A stretch of 64,000 nt of DNA from Clostridiales bacterium (GCA_021204045.1 JAJQAA010000058.1:1-64000), one strand, 5' to 3'; positions 45,680-54,547 are shown, numbered from the stretch's first letter. A program made the numbers and translations. Notes: a model not told the origin generated them from the sequence alone.

Positions 45680-47227
45680 ATGACCAAATACCGCGAAATC
45701 CTGCGCTTAAAAAGCCTGGGATTCAGTGAGCGGAACATTGCGCAAAGCTGCAGTGTCTCGCGTAACACGGTCTCAAAGGTCGTCAAACGTGCTTCGGAAC
45801 TGGGCATTTCCTGGCCGTTCGACTTTGACATGACCGACAGTGCCCTGGAGGAGCTTATGTTCCCCAGGGACAAGACCCTTACCAACAGACGGATGCCTGA
45901 CTTTGACTATATCCGGAAGGAACTCCTCCGGAACGGGGTCAACAAGAAACTCCTGTGGGTGGAGTACTGTGAGGAATGCCGCCTGGGCGGCGAAGAGCCC
46001 CTCATGTATTCCTAGTTCTGCTATTACATCCAGAAGGATGAGCAGAAGCGCAGGGCCACCGCGCACATTCCCAGAAAACCTGGTGAACAGATCGAGGTTG
46101 ACTGGGCTGGGGACCCGGCCCACATCATCGACCCTGACACCGGGGAACTGACAGAAGCCTGGCTGTTCGTAGGCGTCATGACCTACAGCCAGTATGCCTT
46201 TGTCAAAGCGTTTATCAATGAGCGCACCCAAAACTGGATTACAGCCCATATCCAGATGTTCGAGTTTTTTGGCGGCGTAACGCCTATGCTGGTTCCTGAC
46301 AATGCAACTACCGCTGTGGACCGCAAAAACAGCGACTGGTATACGCCGGCATTGAACAAAACGTACCATGAGATGGCGGAGCATTACAATATCGCCATCA
46401 TTCCGGCGAGAATCCGGAAACCCAAGGACAAGCCAAATGTGGAAGGCTCTGTTGGCATCATATCCACCTGGATTACCGCAGCCTTACGGAATGAGCAGTT
46501 CTTTTCCCTTGCGGAACTGAATGAAGCAATCCGTAAGAAGCTGGCCGACCACAACGCCCGTAAATTCCAGAAAAAGGAATGCAGCAGGATCAGCCTGTTT
46601 CTTGGGGAAGAAAAGCCATTACTGGCGCCGCTGCCTGCCACACCCTTCGAACTGGCGGAGTGGAAACAAGCCACTGTCCAGTTCAACTACCACATCGCAG
46701 TAGACAGGATGTACTACTCCGTGCCTTACCAGTATATCAAAAATAAGGTCGATGTGCGAGTGACTGATACAACGATTGAAATTTTTTATAATCACAGCAG
46801 GATTGCTTCCCACCGCCGCCTCCACGGCAGGCCCGGGCAGTATTCCACGGTGACGGAACATATGCCGCAGGATCACCAGAAATATCTGGAGTGGAACGGT
46901 GACCGTTTCCGCAGATGGGCTGACTCCATCGGGGCCAGCACCAGCAAGGTCGTGAATGCAATCCTTACCTCCGGCAGAGTAGAGCAACAGTCATACCGCA
47001 GCTGCATGGGGCTCTTAAAGCTGGCAGAGAAACATTCTCCCGCCAGACTGGAAACAGCGTGTGCGAAAGCACTTACGTTCAGTTCCAGTCCAAGCTACAA
47101 GAGCATCAAGAACATCCTGGCATCCATGAAGGATGACCCGGCAGCACAAAGCGCAAATGCCAAAGAAACCACTCAGCCACGCGGCATCACAAGAGGCGCC
47201 CGCTATTATGGAGGTAAAAGATCATGA
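45680..47227 (+). pseudogene. istA: IstA transposase with in-frame amber codon
   Basis: 515 codons. N-terminal HTH (T-K-Y-R-E-I-L-R-L-K-S-L-G-F-S-x-R-N-I-A), a DDE core (Asp in V-D-W-A-G-D-P, Asp in V-P-D-N-A-T, Glu in K-P-N-V-E-G-S-V), and a C-terminal basic part. Frame is continuous except one TAG at 46013-46015 (codon 112), between L-M-Y-S and F-C-Y-Y-I-Q-K-D. CAG to TAG is the simplest change. The stop overlaps istB by ATGA. Without suppression only a 111-residue HTH fragment is made. Confidence 0.9.
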
Positions 47228-48000
47228 CCAACCAAAGTACAACTGATAAACTCATTGAAATGCGCCTGACCGCAATGGCTGATGCTTTCCGCATCCAGAA
47301 GGACGACGCTACAATGAAGGATGTCCCGTTCGAAGACCGTTTCGGCATGCTTGTGGATGTCGAATATACCAGCAGGAAGAATAACCGCCTAAAGAGGTTG
47401 ATCCGCAAGGCTGAGTTTGAACAGCCTGGAGCGAGCGTCGCAGGTATTGATTACACTTCCGGCAGAAAACTGAACCGGGATCTGATCAATCGGCTCGCTA
47501 CCTGTGAATACATCGCAGAATACCGGAACATCTTCATTACTGGAGCCACCGGCAGTAGCAAAACCTACATGGCCTGCGCTTTTGGGATGGAAGCCTGCAA
47601 ACAGTATTACACCGTCAAATATATTCGGCTGCCGGATCTGCTGCTGGAGCTGCAGGCAGCAAGGGCGGACGGCACCTTTATCACTGCTCTGAAGAAGTAT
47701 ACCAACCCGGTTCTTCTCATCATTGATGAATGGCTGCTCCTGAAGCTCACGGAAGCAGAGGCTCGTGACCTCTTTGAACTGATCCACAAAAGACGTAAGC
47801 ATTCCTCCACGATCTTCTGTTCCCAGTTCAGGGAGTCCGAATGGTACCAGCAGATCTGTGGCGGCGAAAGTACCCTTGCCGATGCGATCATGGACCGTAT
47901 ATCATATGATTCCTACAAGATCGACATTGAGAGCATAGATCCTTCTAAAGATCTCTCTATGCGGGAAGTCTACGGGATGGATCCGGCACTAGCAAAGTAA
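47224..48000 (+). CDS. istB: IstB transposition helper ATPase
   Basis: 258 residues. AAA+ P-loop G-A-T-G-S-S-K-T (~100-107), where the family usually has G-S-G-K-T, and Walker B V-L-L-I-I-D-E-W near 160. Assists IstA and selects targets. ATG overlaps the istA stop. The Gly to Ser change in the P-loop (a G to A transition) may disable it. Confidence 0.92.
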   Translation: MTNQSTTDKLIEMRLTAMADAFRIQKDDATMKDVPFEDRFGMLVDVEYTSRKNNRLKRLIRKAEFEQPGASVAGIDYTSGRKLNRDLINRLATCEYIAEYRNIFITGATGSSKTYMACAFGMEACKQYYTVKYIRLPDLLLELQAARADGTFITALKKYTNPVLLIIDEWLLLKLTEAEARDLFELIHKRRKHSSTIFCSQFRESEWYQQICGGESTLADAIMDRISYDSYKIDIESIDPSKDLSMREVYGMDPALAK

Positions 48001-48084
48001 CTCGTTAACAAAGGTGGCTCTGTCAGTCCGGACAGGTGGCTCCCGCCACACCGGACTGGCGGCTCCGCCGCAACGGAATATCCA

Positions 48085-48110
48085 TGCCATTCATCAATCA
48101 TCCTCGGAAT
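48085..48110 (-). pseudogene. 5' flank of the DUF4143 gene beyond the IS
   Basis: On the minus strand this reads I-P-R-M-I-D-E-W in the same frame as the fragment ending at 44820 and is the conserved Walker B. A TGA codon lies directly upstream (48111-48113), so the N-terminal part is gone. The right target duplication occupies 48085-48089. Confidence 0.75.
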
Positions 48111-48116
48111 TCATTT

Positions 48117-48195
48117 GATGAATATAGTTTATTTCATCCCGACAGATTTGTCAATTTCATTCCGGTGTTTTTTGCTTTTTCATCCCGGCATATTT
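48117..48195. repeat. Tandem TTTCATCCCG repeats, likely a second IS21-type end
   Basis: TTTCATCCCGACA (~48131), TTTCATTCCGGTG (~48155) and TTTCATCCCGGCA (~48178) occur at spacings of 23-24 bases, the layout seen at the ends of the intact IS21-family element but with a different sequence. They begin about where the DUF4143 gene loses its N-terminus, so an earlier element may have done that. No transposase is attached. Confidence 0.5.
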
Positions 48196-48200
48196 TAATT

Positions 48201-49577
48201 TTATCGGTCGACCGTCACATACTCCTGCTTCGGACTGCGTGGCGTATCCGGTCTCATCAGACGGATAGCGCCAGCCTCAATTAACGGATTAAGATAACGC
48301 CGAAGCGCATATTGACCGGACGAAATCCCAAGATACCCGATAATCTCATTGCGGCTTCGAGGCGTGCGGCAAAAATCAAGTAAGCCTTTTTCGTCCTGAA
48401 TATCGGCGAATGGTTCATCCGAAAAGGCCGGCATTTGTTTCTGTACAATCTCCGGCTTGTGATACAGTACAACCTTAAAGTCGCCCCGGGAATCCACAAA
48501 GACAGGTTCCGGCAGCGACTGTTTTTTCATAGCGTATCGTATGGTAGGAATCCTGGAATATCGGTTCTCAGCCTTGCCCAGAGTCTCCATCGCTGTAACC
48601 AGAACCGGGTTCCGTGTATCCGGCTGAGCCTGTCCTAACTGATCGACAGTAAGCCGCCCATACAGGCCGCCCGGATTTGTAATTTCCATCCTGTCCGAAT
48701 ACATAACCAGCTGTATCGGCATCCCTTCCGTATGGAAACTATAGTCGCGATGAATAAGCGCATTCAGCACTGCTTCACGAACAGCATCCATCGGATACTG
48801 CGGTAAATCAATTCGGATTCCCGTTTCTTTATCTATTTTTGTAGCAGTCCGCATATTCTTTCGGACAAATGACAACGCATCATCCAGCATGTCTGAAAGC
48901 GTACCTTCAATGCGTTTTGTATCCGTAAACCGATTTCCGTTCAAATCAACGTCCCCGGTTTCGAGACCAGGCACGCAGGTCACAATGATACCAAGCTGAG
49001 GGAAAAAACCCTGCAGATATATACCGAATAACAACAGAGCCGCCAGCGTAACCTGATTTTCTCTGGTAATGCCGGTAAATTCATACTGTTGTTCAAGGGA
49101 TAAAAGAGCCAGGTTTGGTCTATCATTTCTCTTCCTGGAAAGATACTCATCAAGTTTATTGGAATCCAGTGCGTTTATCGTCACTCCTGTAACACTCCGA
49201 ATATCATCGCGATATTTTTTTCGAAATGCTTCATAGCTATATACCTCATATTCGGTCATGGGCTTATCTGCATCTCCGACCCTGACATAAGAGCCGCGTA
49301 ACCTGCCTTTCGCAGTTTTGAAACATGGTCTGTCGGCAATGTCAACAGGCGGTATCTCCGCCGATACAAAAACCAGACCGTCCTCATCACACACCGTAAA
49401 CACCGGCCGCACCACCGGTGTCATCTGTTCGCAATATTCCATGACCTTTTTCTGAAGATCCTGCGCATCATATACGCCGACTTTGGCAAACCCACTGTTT
49501 TCATCCAGTCCAAATATAAATGTTCCTCCGCTGTTTTGATAAGAAGTAAAGAAAGAACATAAGAAAAGCATCAACAA
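48201..49577 (-). pseudogene. N-terminally truncated AlbA/Schlafen-type ATP-binding protein
   Basis: 458-residue frame. It begins in the middle of the AlbA_2 domain at N-S-G-G-T-F-I-F-G-L-D-E. The usual E-F-K and A-F-A-N segments are absent. Residues 1-13 (MLMLFLCSFFTSY) come from unrelated hairpin DNA. The remainder looks complete: a GHKL-like ATP region with A-V-L-N-A-L-I-H-R-D-Y near 270 and a C-terminal winged helix. Full-length relatives are annotated as RecG-like or transcriptional regulators. May make a shortened product but is probably broken. Confidence 0.7.
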
Positions 49578-49591
49578 ATTCTTATGTTCTT
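49553..49591. repeat. Perfect 13-base inverted repeat at the truncation joint
   Basis: AAGAACATAAGAA (49553-49565) and TTCTTATGTTCTT (49579-49591) around a 13-base loop, extended imperfectly by GAAGTAAAGAA / TTCTTACTTTTC. Sits where the AlbA gene loses its start and may be a small palindromic element end or terminator. Confidence 0.6.
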
Positions 49592-49675
49592 TTCAAGTAT
49601 TTCTTACTTTTCTTGAAACATAACAACACTGCTGAGGGAAGCCCACTGACTGCATCTTCTTTATTATTAAAGTAT

Positions 49676-50431
49676 TCATGACGATTGGAGTTCCACAACG
49701 ACCTTACACTGACTCTTATAGCAGGCAATGCCATACTTCAACAGGGTGCGCATACCATCGTTCTTTAGTTCCGCGGTATAATCATTGTCGTTGATTTGCC
49801 TTAATGCCTTTTTACACTCCTGTTCAAACTGTGCGTTTTCTGCATACTCCACTTCAATGACAATACCAATCTCTTCATCCTCAATCTCGATTGCAATGTC
49901 GTAATATCCATCACCGGATTCTCTGTTCGAGTCAACACTCCAGCCGTCTTTAAAGCCGAGAATGCCGAGAAGTAAGCCGTGGTAAAAGCTTTCTTTAAAC
50001 TCTTTCCTAACGGCGGTGTCTCTGACACTGACCGTGTTCCTCATTAATGCTGTGAATAACGTCTCTGCCTCTGGTGCATTGCCGCTCTTTAGAGCTTCAC
50101 AAAAGGTGGATACTGTCACACCATCCTGTGCGATTTTCTTTTCAAACAGCTTTAACACAAAGTCTCTGAAAATACTGCGAACTTCTGTGTTCGGTATTGT
50201 CAGCCGCACCAGATTACCGGCCGGAGCCTCACTCTGGGTCAGATAACCCGTAGCATACAGCAGACTCCACATGTTCTCTACGCTGTCATACATCATATCA
50301 TGAGCTTCGCTCATGATCAACATTCGCCGCTCGCCATGAGTGCGCAAGCGCCCTCCTGGCTCACTTTCGCTCATGGCGTCGTAAGTGAGCTGCTCTTCCA
50401 TCTTACAGCTTACCATAGAACAGCCACTCAA
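49676..50431 (-). pseudogene. C-terminal scrap of an AAA-ATPase_like/PD-(D/E)XK protein
   Basis: 251-residue frame matching the C-terminal third of the DUF1703 AAA-ATPase_like family: E-N-M-W-S-L-L-Y-A-T-G-Y-L-T then F-Y-H-G-L-L-L-G-I-L, then a nuclease core Y-Y-D-I-A-I-E and I-V-I-E-V-E-Y-A. The ATPase part is missing. Residues ~19-48 are an in-frame palindromic insert. An N-terminal scrap of the same family lies at 53.7-53.8 kb on the same strand. Confidence 0.7.
50297..50378. repeat. Palindromic insert of 60 bases inside the PD-(D/E)XK scrap
   Basis: Direct repeat TTCGCTCATG at 50306-50315 and 50366-50375, exactly 60 bases apart. Palindromes ATCATGAGC/GCTCATGAT (50297-50317) and CGCCATGAG/CTCATGGCG (50332-50378). 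The insert keeps the frame (20 codons). Confidence 0.65.
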
Positions 50432-50533
50432 ATCAAGGCCTGTTTTAAAGGCGTTTTATGTTAACCTCCTGAGATTTTACGCCTAAATACATCGTTTTCC
50501 CCTGTCCCAATGCTATTCGTCATTTCCCTGCAA

Positions 50534-52324
50534 TCACAGCATATTCTCCGGCCTGCTCTTTCGCCCTGTCCAGCCAAGCCCTCTGGCCCATTCTTTCATG
50601 CTGTCCGCTTCTTCTTTATCATTCCCGTTGATGGTCCGAAGCATGTTCAGAAATCCATGGAGTCCGCCGCAGTCATCCACCACATTCAGACCATCTGCCG
50701 CCATGCACACGGCTTTCTCTTTTGCCTCGACCTGCGCCAGTACCGGTTCCAGGGTCTCCGAAATTCTGCACATATCATTATCAACAAAACCCCCGTCCTC
50801 CGTCTTGTGGTATATATCTTTCAAAGTGATTTTCACGCACCAGTCATCACCATAGTCATAGAGATAGTACAGCGTGTCAAAGTACGGAGACAGGTTAATA
50901 TTCCGATCACAGAACAAGTCCAAACACTTCATAGTCCAGGCATTCATCTGCTCTTCGTGCATTTTGATTACAGAATCGTACGACTTCTTATAAGCTTTCT
51001 CTATCTCTTTCTTATAGGTAGCCGGGTGTACCCATGACAGATGATCAAGCTGAGAATAACTCTGCCTCCAGTTGCGGAGTTCCGTGGCCGCTATTTTCAT
51101 CTCGTCCACGCTGTCATACAGTTCTTCATCTTCCATCTCCTCTTTCAGCAGCTCCAACTTGCCGACCACATTGCCTTTCCACGCTCTTGCACCATCACGC
51201 TCTGCTGTGAACAGCTCGCGGACGGTCAGACGTTCTGCCAGGAAATTCCAATCCTGCTCAACAGCAACTTTATCCAATATTTCCTTCAGCGTTGTTTCGT
51301 CCTTAAAATCAGGGAACCGTCCACGGAAACCCTCAATCTCCCACAGGTTACCCAGATAAGAATCGCCGACCGAGTACTGTCGGAACGGAGCAGAATATTT
51401 TTTCTTAAACCAGCTCTTAACGCTGACGCCTTTCTTGTAGTCGTCATCCCAATAAAGGTCGCTCATATCATCGTCCGGAAACCGGAACAGAATTCCGCAC
51501 AGATCCGTATAACCGCCGAGGGTTCCTGCCGTAAGTGTTTTGAAATCCTCCTGCGGTATAGAGAAATTATGCAGATGGCTATTTTGCCAACCAAAGAGCT
51601 TCTGGATGGCATAATGCAGAGCGTGGAGGTTCATCGTCCCCGGAACAAGCATATCGCGAGAGATAGCAGATTCCGCTTTTGCCAGTTTAAGCAGCTCCGC
51701 TCTGTCTTCCGGCCGCATATCCATATCTTCTTCAGCTCCGTAAACAAAACCGCCGACCAGGGATAGATGCAAAGCATAAACAGCGCCGTATTCGTGATAA
51801 GTATCCCCATAGACAGCATCCACCCTCGCTCGATCGATGAGTTTCTCTGTAACCTCCGGATCGAAACGAAGGTTGGATAAAGCAGATGGTTTTGCCTGCT
51901 TAGATGCCAGATCGTCCATTAACACAGGCATGGTATCCTCATTCTCCTTATGCATCCCCTCTTCCGCTGCCTTCATCCGTTTCCTGTAATCCCTGGAATA
52001 CTGTGCATCCTCGGTCTGCTTTACCCCGTAATTCCCACGTGAGTATGGCATATAGGCATACACGGCATCCTTTGTCAAGGATAATTCCTGCGCAATCTGG
52101 TCTGCGGTCATTCCCTGATCTAAGAGTCCTTTAATCTGCCGTGAAGACTTGCTGCTCCATAATCCGGCTGTTATAAGAATACGCTGCGCCGTTACCATGG
52201 AAGTGTGGCAGTTCCGCGCCGTCTTCCGGACGGAATGTGTCTCCTCGTAATCTTCGATTACCTGCGCGTATAGCTCGTTGGTAACTTCCTGCTGCTCACA
52301 AGTGTTTGCTTTATGTTCGTTCAT
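50534..52324 (-). CDS. PRiA4_ORF3-like protein with N-terminal helix-turn-helix
   Basis: 596 residues from the ATG at 52324 (AGGAAAGACC). An N-terminal region (~10-95) contains two HTH-like segments (S-V-R-K-T-A-R-N-C-H-T-S; M-T-A-D-Q-I-A-Q-E-L-S-L-T-K-D-A-V). The rest contains the split plasmid pRiA4b ORF-3 motifs: L-H-A-L-H-Y-A-I-Q-K-L-F-G-W-Q-N-S-H-L near 250 and Y-L-Y-D-Y-G-D-D-W near 490, ending C-G-G-L-H-G-F. Function unknown, often on plasmids and near transposons. A strong promoter lies upstream. Confidence 0.82.
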   Translation of the reverse strand: MNEHKANTCEQQEVTNELYAQVIEDYEETHSVRKTARNCHTSMVTAQRILITAGLWSSKSSRQIKGLLDQGMTADQIAQELSLTKDAVYAYMPYSRGNYGVKQTEDAQYSRDYRKRMKAAEEGMHKENEDTMPVLMDDLASKQAKPSALSNLRFDPEVTEKLIDRARVDAVYGDTYHEYGAVYALHLSLVGGFVYGAEEDMDMRPEDRAELLKLAKAESAISRDMLVPGTMNLHALHYAIQKLFGWQNSHLHNFSIPQEDFKTLTAGTLGGYTDLCGILFRFPDDDMSDLYWDDDYKKGVSVKSWFKKKYSAPFRQYSVGDSYLGNLWEIEGFRGRFPDFKDETTLKEILDKVAVEQDWNFLAERLTVRELFTAERDGARAWKGNVVGKLELLKEEMEDEELYDSVDEMKIAATELRNWRQSYSQLDHLSWVHPATYKKEIEKAYKKSYDSVIKMHEEQMNAWTMKCLDLFCDRNINLSPYFDTLYYLYDYGDDWCVKITLKDIYHKTEDGGFVDNDMCRISETLEPVLAQVEAKEKAVCMAADGLNVVDDCGGLHGFLNMLRTINGNDKEEADSMKEWARGLGWTGRKSRPENML

Positions 52325-52357
52325 GGTCTTTCCTCTCTCGGTATAGTCGTTGTACAC

Positions 52358-52386
52358 AGTATAACGGGGCTTACCATTGTTGTCAA
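52358..52386 (-). promoter_or_regulatory. Sigma-A promoter of the PRiA4_ORF3-like gene
   Basis: On the minus strand TTGACA (52381-52386), 17-base spacer, TATACT (52358-52363). The ATG lies 33 bases downstream. Confidence 0.75.
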
Positions 52387-52446
52387 CCTAGACTCTTGAC
52401 TCAAAAAATCACCTTTATTTTCCAGAATTTTCCCGATTAAACGGCA

Positions 52447-52653
52447 TTAATACCAGCCTTTTCTGAACTTCGGTTCATAGCCTCCGTCTTCACCATCGCC
52501 ATCACAGGAGACCAGTTCAAAACCATGCTTCCCGCACCACTCGGATACATACGAATCTATTTCGAAGTCCTCTACGACCGGCTGGTAATAGTCATCGCAG
52601 GTACAGTATTCATCAAATTCACTATCGAGACACTCTTCCTCGTCTGCAGCATC
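52447..52653 (-). pseudogene. Startless acidic Cys-rich ORF
   Basis: 68 open codons on the minus strand, TGA directly upstream and no ATG in frame. Contains E-E-E-C-L-D-S-E-F-D-E-Y-C-T-C and G-D-G-E-D-G-G-Y-E-P-K-F-R-K-G-W-Y. Very acidic with several Cys. Either a broken small gene or the tail of a longer one. No family recognised. Confidence 0.4.
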
Positions 52654-52692
52654 TCAATTTAGTCGGAAATCCTCAGGAAAATAAGATTCACA

Positions 52693-52941
52693 TTATTCCT
52701 TGTTGATAAAGTCATACATAGCTGCCTTCCCCTGTTCCAGCTCCAGAACGCAAGCCTTACATAGATACTGATCCGGTTCCAAATACAAACCTGTTTCAAG
52801 ATCATTCAATCGCTCAAAAAAATCTGTATTAATCAATTTCTTATAAGCATCTTCATGTGATAGATTAAAACGCTCCATCAGATATTTTGTAATTGTCACA
52901 ACCGAAAGTCCTAATGTAACCCGAGCTTTTCCCTCTGTCAT
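52693..52941 (-). CDS. Small helical protein of the DUF3791/DUF3990 module
   Basis: 82 residues. Mostly helical (L-S-V-V-T-I-T-K-Y-L-M-E-R-F-N-L-S-H-E-D-A-Y). Seven bases after the DUF3990 gene on the same strand. Possibly a divergent DUF3791-like partner; function unknown. Confidence 0.6.
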   Translation of the reverse strand: MTEGKARVTLGLSVVTITKYLMERFNLSHEDAYKKLINTDFFERLNDLETGLYLEPDQYLCKACVLELEQGKAAMYDFINKE

Positions 52942-52948
52942 ACAATGC

Positions 52949-53500
52949 TCACCGCCAATCTATTTCCCGAATACTTTTTATCACAGTATCTGCAACTTCC
53001 TGCTTTCCTATGTAATACTGAATACCAAGATTCTCCACTTCCAGATTTTGAAGTAAAATCCGCTTGGCCTGAATACTTCCTTTCTCGCCGTAGGCTCCTT
53101 CCTCATAAACCTTCAGGCACAATGCCGTATCATCATCCGCTGTAGCTCCAATCACCATATCATAATCGTGAGGCATACCACCTTTATATCGGCACATCAG
53201 AATAAAATCAAGCCATTCGATATCAGCATTCTGAAATATCTTAATACTGAGATTCCCTAAAATCTGAGGATCTAACTCGATCTCATATAAATACTCCCGG
53301 AAGGCTGCAGTATTCTTATTTGCACTCCGTCTTACTGCTTCGCGGTACTTCTTATGCATCATACCTATAGCCTGTTTCTGGGTGACAGCCATGTAAAATC
53401 CCTTACCAAAATCCTTTCGGCTTCTTCCGGCATTGACATCTACAGACATAATTTCAGAAACCGTACCATGATAAAGCGTTGTTTTTATTTCAGGAAACAT
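52949..53500 (-). CDS. DUF3990 protein, ADP-ribosyltransferase-like, putative toxin
   Basis: 183 residues from the ATG at 53500 (AGGAGG 9 bases upstream; TTG at 53509 would overlap that site). Opens T-T-L-Y-H-G-T-V and D-F-G-K-G-F-Y-M-A near 30, the conserved N-terminal strands of the ART-like DUF3990 fold. Ends with Q-Y-Y-I-G. Overlaps the DUF3791 gene by 11 bases and precedes a small helical gene, a three-gene cluster common in gut Firmicutes. Toxin-antitoxin nature is inferred. Confidence 0.7.
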   Translation of the reverse strand: MFPEIKTTLYHGTVSEIMSVDVNAGRSRKDFGKGFYMAVTQKQAIGMMHKKYREAVRRSANKNTAAFREYLYEIELDPQILGNLSIKIFQNADIEWLDFILMCRYKGGMPHDYDMVIGATADDDTALCLKVYEEGAYGEKGSIQAKRILLQNLEVENLGIQYYIGKQEVADTVIKSIREIDWR

Positions 53501-53696
53501 ACTCCTCAACCTCCTGCACCATCTCCCCTTCCGTCATACTGTCAAAAACATCCGGACACTCTGACACATAATTTAATATGGCATATCTTCTATCTAAGTC
53601 TAAAAATTCTCTTGACGTAATATTATGCGCTTTGCAGTAACTATCGGTAACAAGATACATAAGGAATATGGTATTATTCAATCTTTTTTCAGACAT
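53490..53696 (-). CDS. DUF3791 protein, putative antitoxin
   Basis: 68 residues from the ATG at 53696, which has GGAGGTGAAAGC upstream. Pattern T-I-F-L-M-Y-L-V-T-D-S-Y-C-K and Y-A-I-L-N-Y-V matches DUF3791, a small helical partner of DUF3990. The same frame continues upstream into an ATPase scrap with its own start, so a fused 118-residue product is also possible. Confidence 0.7.
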   Translation of the reverse strand: MSEKRLNNTIFLMYLVTDSYCKAHNITSREFLDLDRRYAILNYVSECPDVFDSMTEGEMVQEVEEYVS

Positions 53697-53843
53697 GCTT
53701 TCACCTCCGTCAAGCTGAACGTATTCCTTTTGAAGTGCTTCATCGTTTTTTGCTTTTCGAAACAATGCATCCCATTCATCTATGTAAATTCCATTTAATA
53801 TTGTCTGAAATCCTCTGTTGCCCGGATTTAAATAAATTCCCAT
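53697..53843 (-). pseudogene. N-terminal scrap of an AAA-ATPase_like (DUF1703) gene
   Basis: From the ATG at 53843 (GGAGGGGCGTG): M-G-I-Y-L-N-P-G-N-R-G-F-Q then directly I-Y-I-D-E-W-D-A-L-F-R-K-A-K. These are the N-terminus and the Walker B of the family, which are normally about 100 residues apart, so an in-frame deletion removed the P-loop. The frame runs into the DUF3791 gene. Confidence 0.65.
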
Positions 53844-53877
53844 ATGCACGCCCCTCCTTTCATTGCTATGCTCATTC

Positions 53878-53906
53878 ATTATACACTTGCAGCCAATCTT
53901 GTTCAA
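53878..53906 (-). promoter_or_regulatory. Sigma-A promoter of the DUF3791/DUF3990 module
   Basis: On the minus strand TTGAAC (53901-53906), 17-base spacer, TATAAT (53878-53883). The ATPase-scrap ATG is 34 bases downstream. Confidence 0.75.
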
Positions 53907-53929
53907 GATAAATTATATCCCGACATTTT

Positions 53930-54547
53930 TCAGCGCAGCATTCCGGATATCCGGCAGCCAACCCAGTAAATCAATCCGCCCAGGAATCCGCCCAGCGTAT
54001 TATACACACAGTCGGAGACCTGCCAGGTCCCCAGACGGAGAAATAGCTGAAGAAACTCGATCGAGATTGAAAAAAGAAATGTGGTTTTCACAGACAGCCA
54101 CAGGACCGCAATGAGCCTTACGGAGCCTCCCGGCAGCCTTTCTTTCCGTTTCTTATCGCTGCTTACGGTCCACAGCAGCAGGATCGTGAACGGGATAAAC
54201 AGCATCACGTTTTCAATCGGTTCCGTGGTCAGAACCATCTCCCCGTTTGATTCCTTCCACAGCCACCATCCTCCCATGACGTCGCTCAGAGGATTCATCC
54301 ACAGATTCCGGTTCAGCAATGTCCGGAACAGGATCATCATTGTGTAGAGTGCCAGAAGAAACAGGCGGCGGAAACCGGAGGACTCCTTAAATTCACTGAG
54401 CCAGATTTTCACGGACTCTTTCCAGTCGTGCTCTCTGGCATACAACCAGGTAAACATAAAAAGTACCGAGAGCAGCGCGGAAAGCCAGAACGACTCGTAA
54501 AGAGCCGTGAGCACATTCTTCAGAATTTCGGAAAAAATATCGATCAT
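53930..54547 (-). CDS. VanZ-family membrane protein
   Basis: 205 residues from the ATG at 54547 (GGAGCGGCA). Four to five spans. N-P-L-S-D near 78, E-P-I-E-N-V-M-L-F-I-P near 96, then S-I-E-F-L-Q-L-F-L-R-L-G-T-W-Q-V-S-D-C-V-Y-N-T-L-G-G-F-L-G near 175, the VanZ signature. VanZ in vancomycin resistance gives low-level teicoplanin resistance; other members are of unknown role. Confidence 0.85.
   Translation of the reverse strand: MIDIFSEILKNVLTALYESFWLSALLSVLFMFTWLYAREHDWKESVKIWLSEFKESSGFRRLFLLALYTMMILFRTLLNRNLWMNPLSDVMGGWWLWKESNGEMVLTTEPIENVMLFIPFTILLLWTVSSDKKRKERLPGGSVRLIAVLWLSVKTTFLFSISIEFLQLFLRLGTWQVSDCVYNTLGGFLGGLIYWVGCRISGMLR

Larger units (their letters stand above)
45504..48084 (+). mobile_element. 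IS21-family insertion sequence with tandem-repeat ends
   Basis: 2,581 bp with terminal inverted repeats TGAATATTCCG / TGGATATTCCG (10 of 11 alike) and a 5-base duplication. Left end has four tandem TCCGG-x-GAGCC units starting at 45511, 45534, 45556 and 45579. The right end has three inverted units, with cores at about 48028, 48051 and 48073. Spacing is 22-23 bases, two helical turns, fitting transposase-binding arrays. It encodes istA (with an amber codon) and istB (P-loop changed). Probably dead in this copy unless served in trans. Confidence 0.93.
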
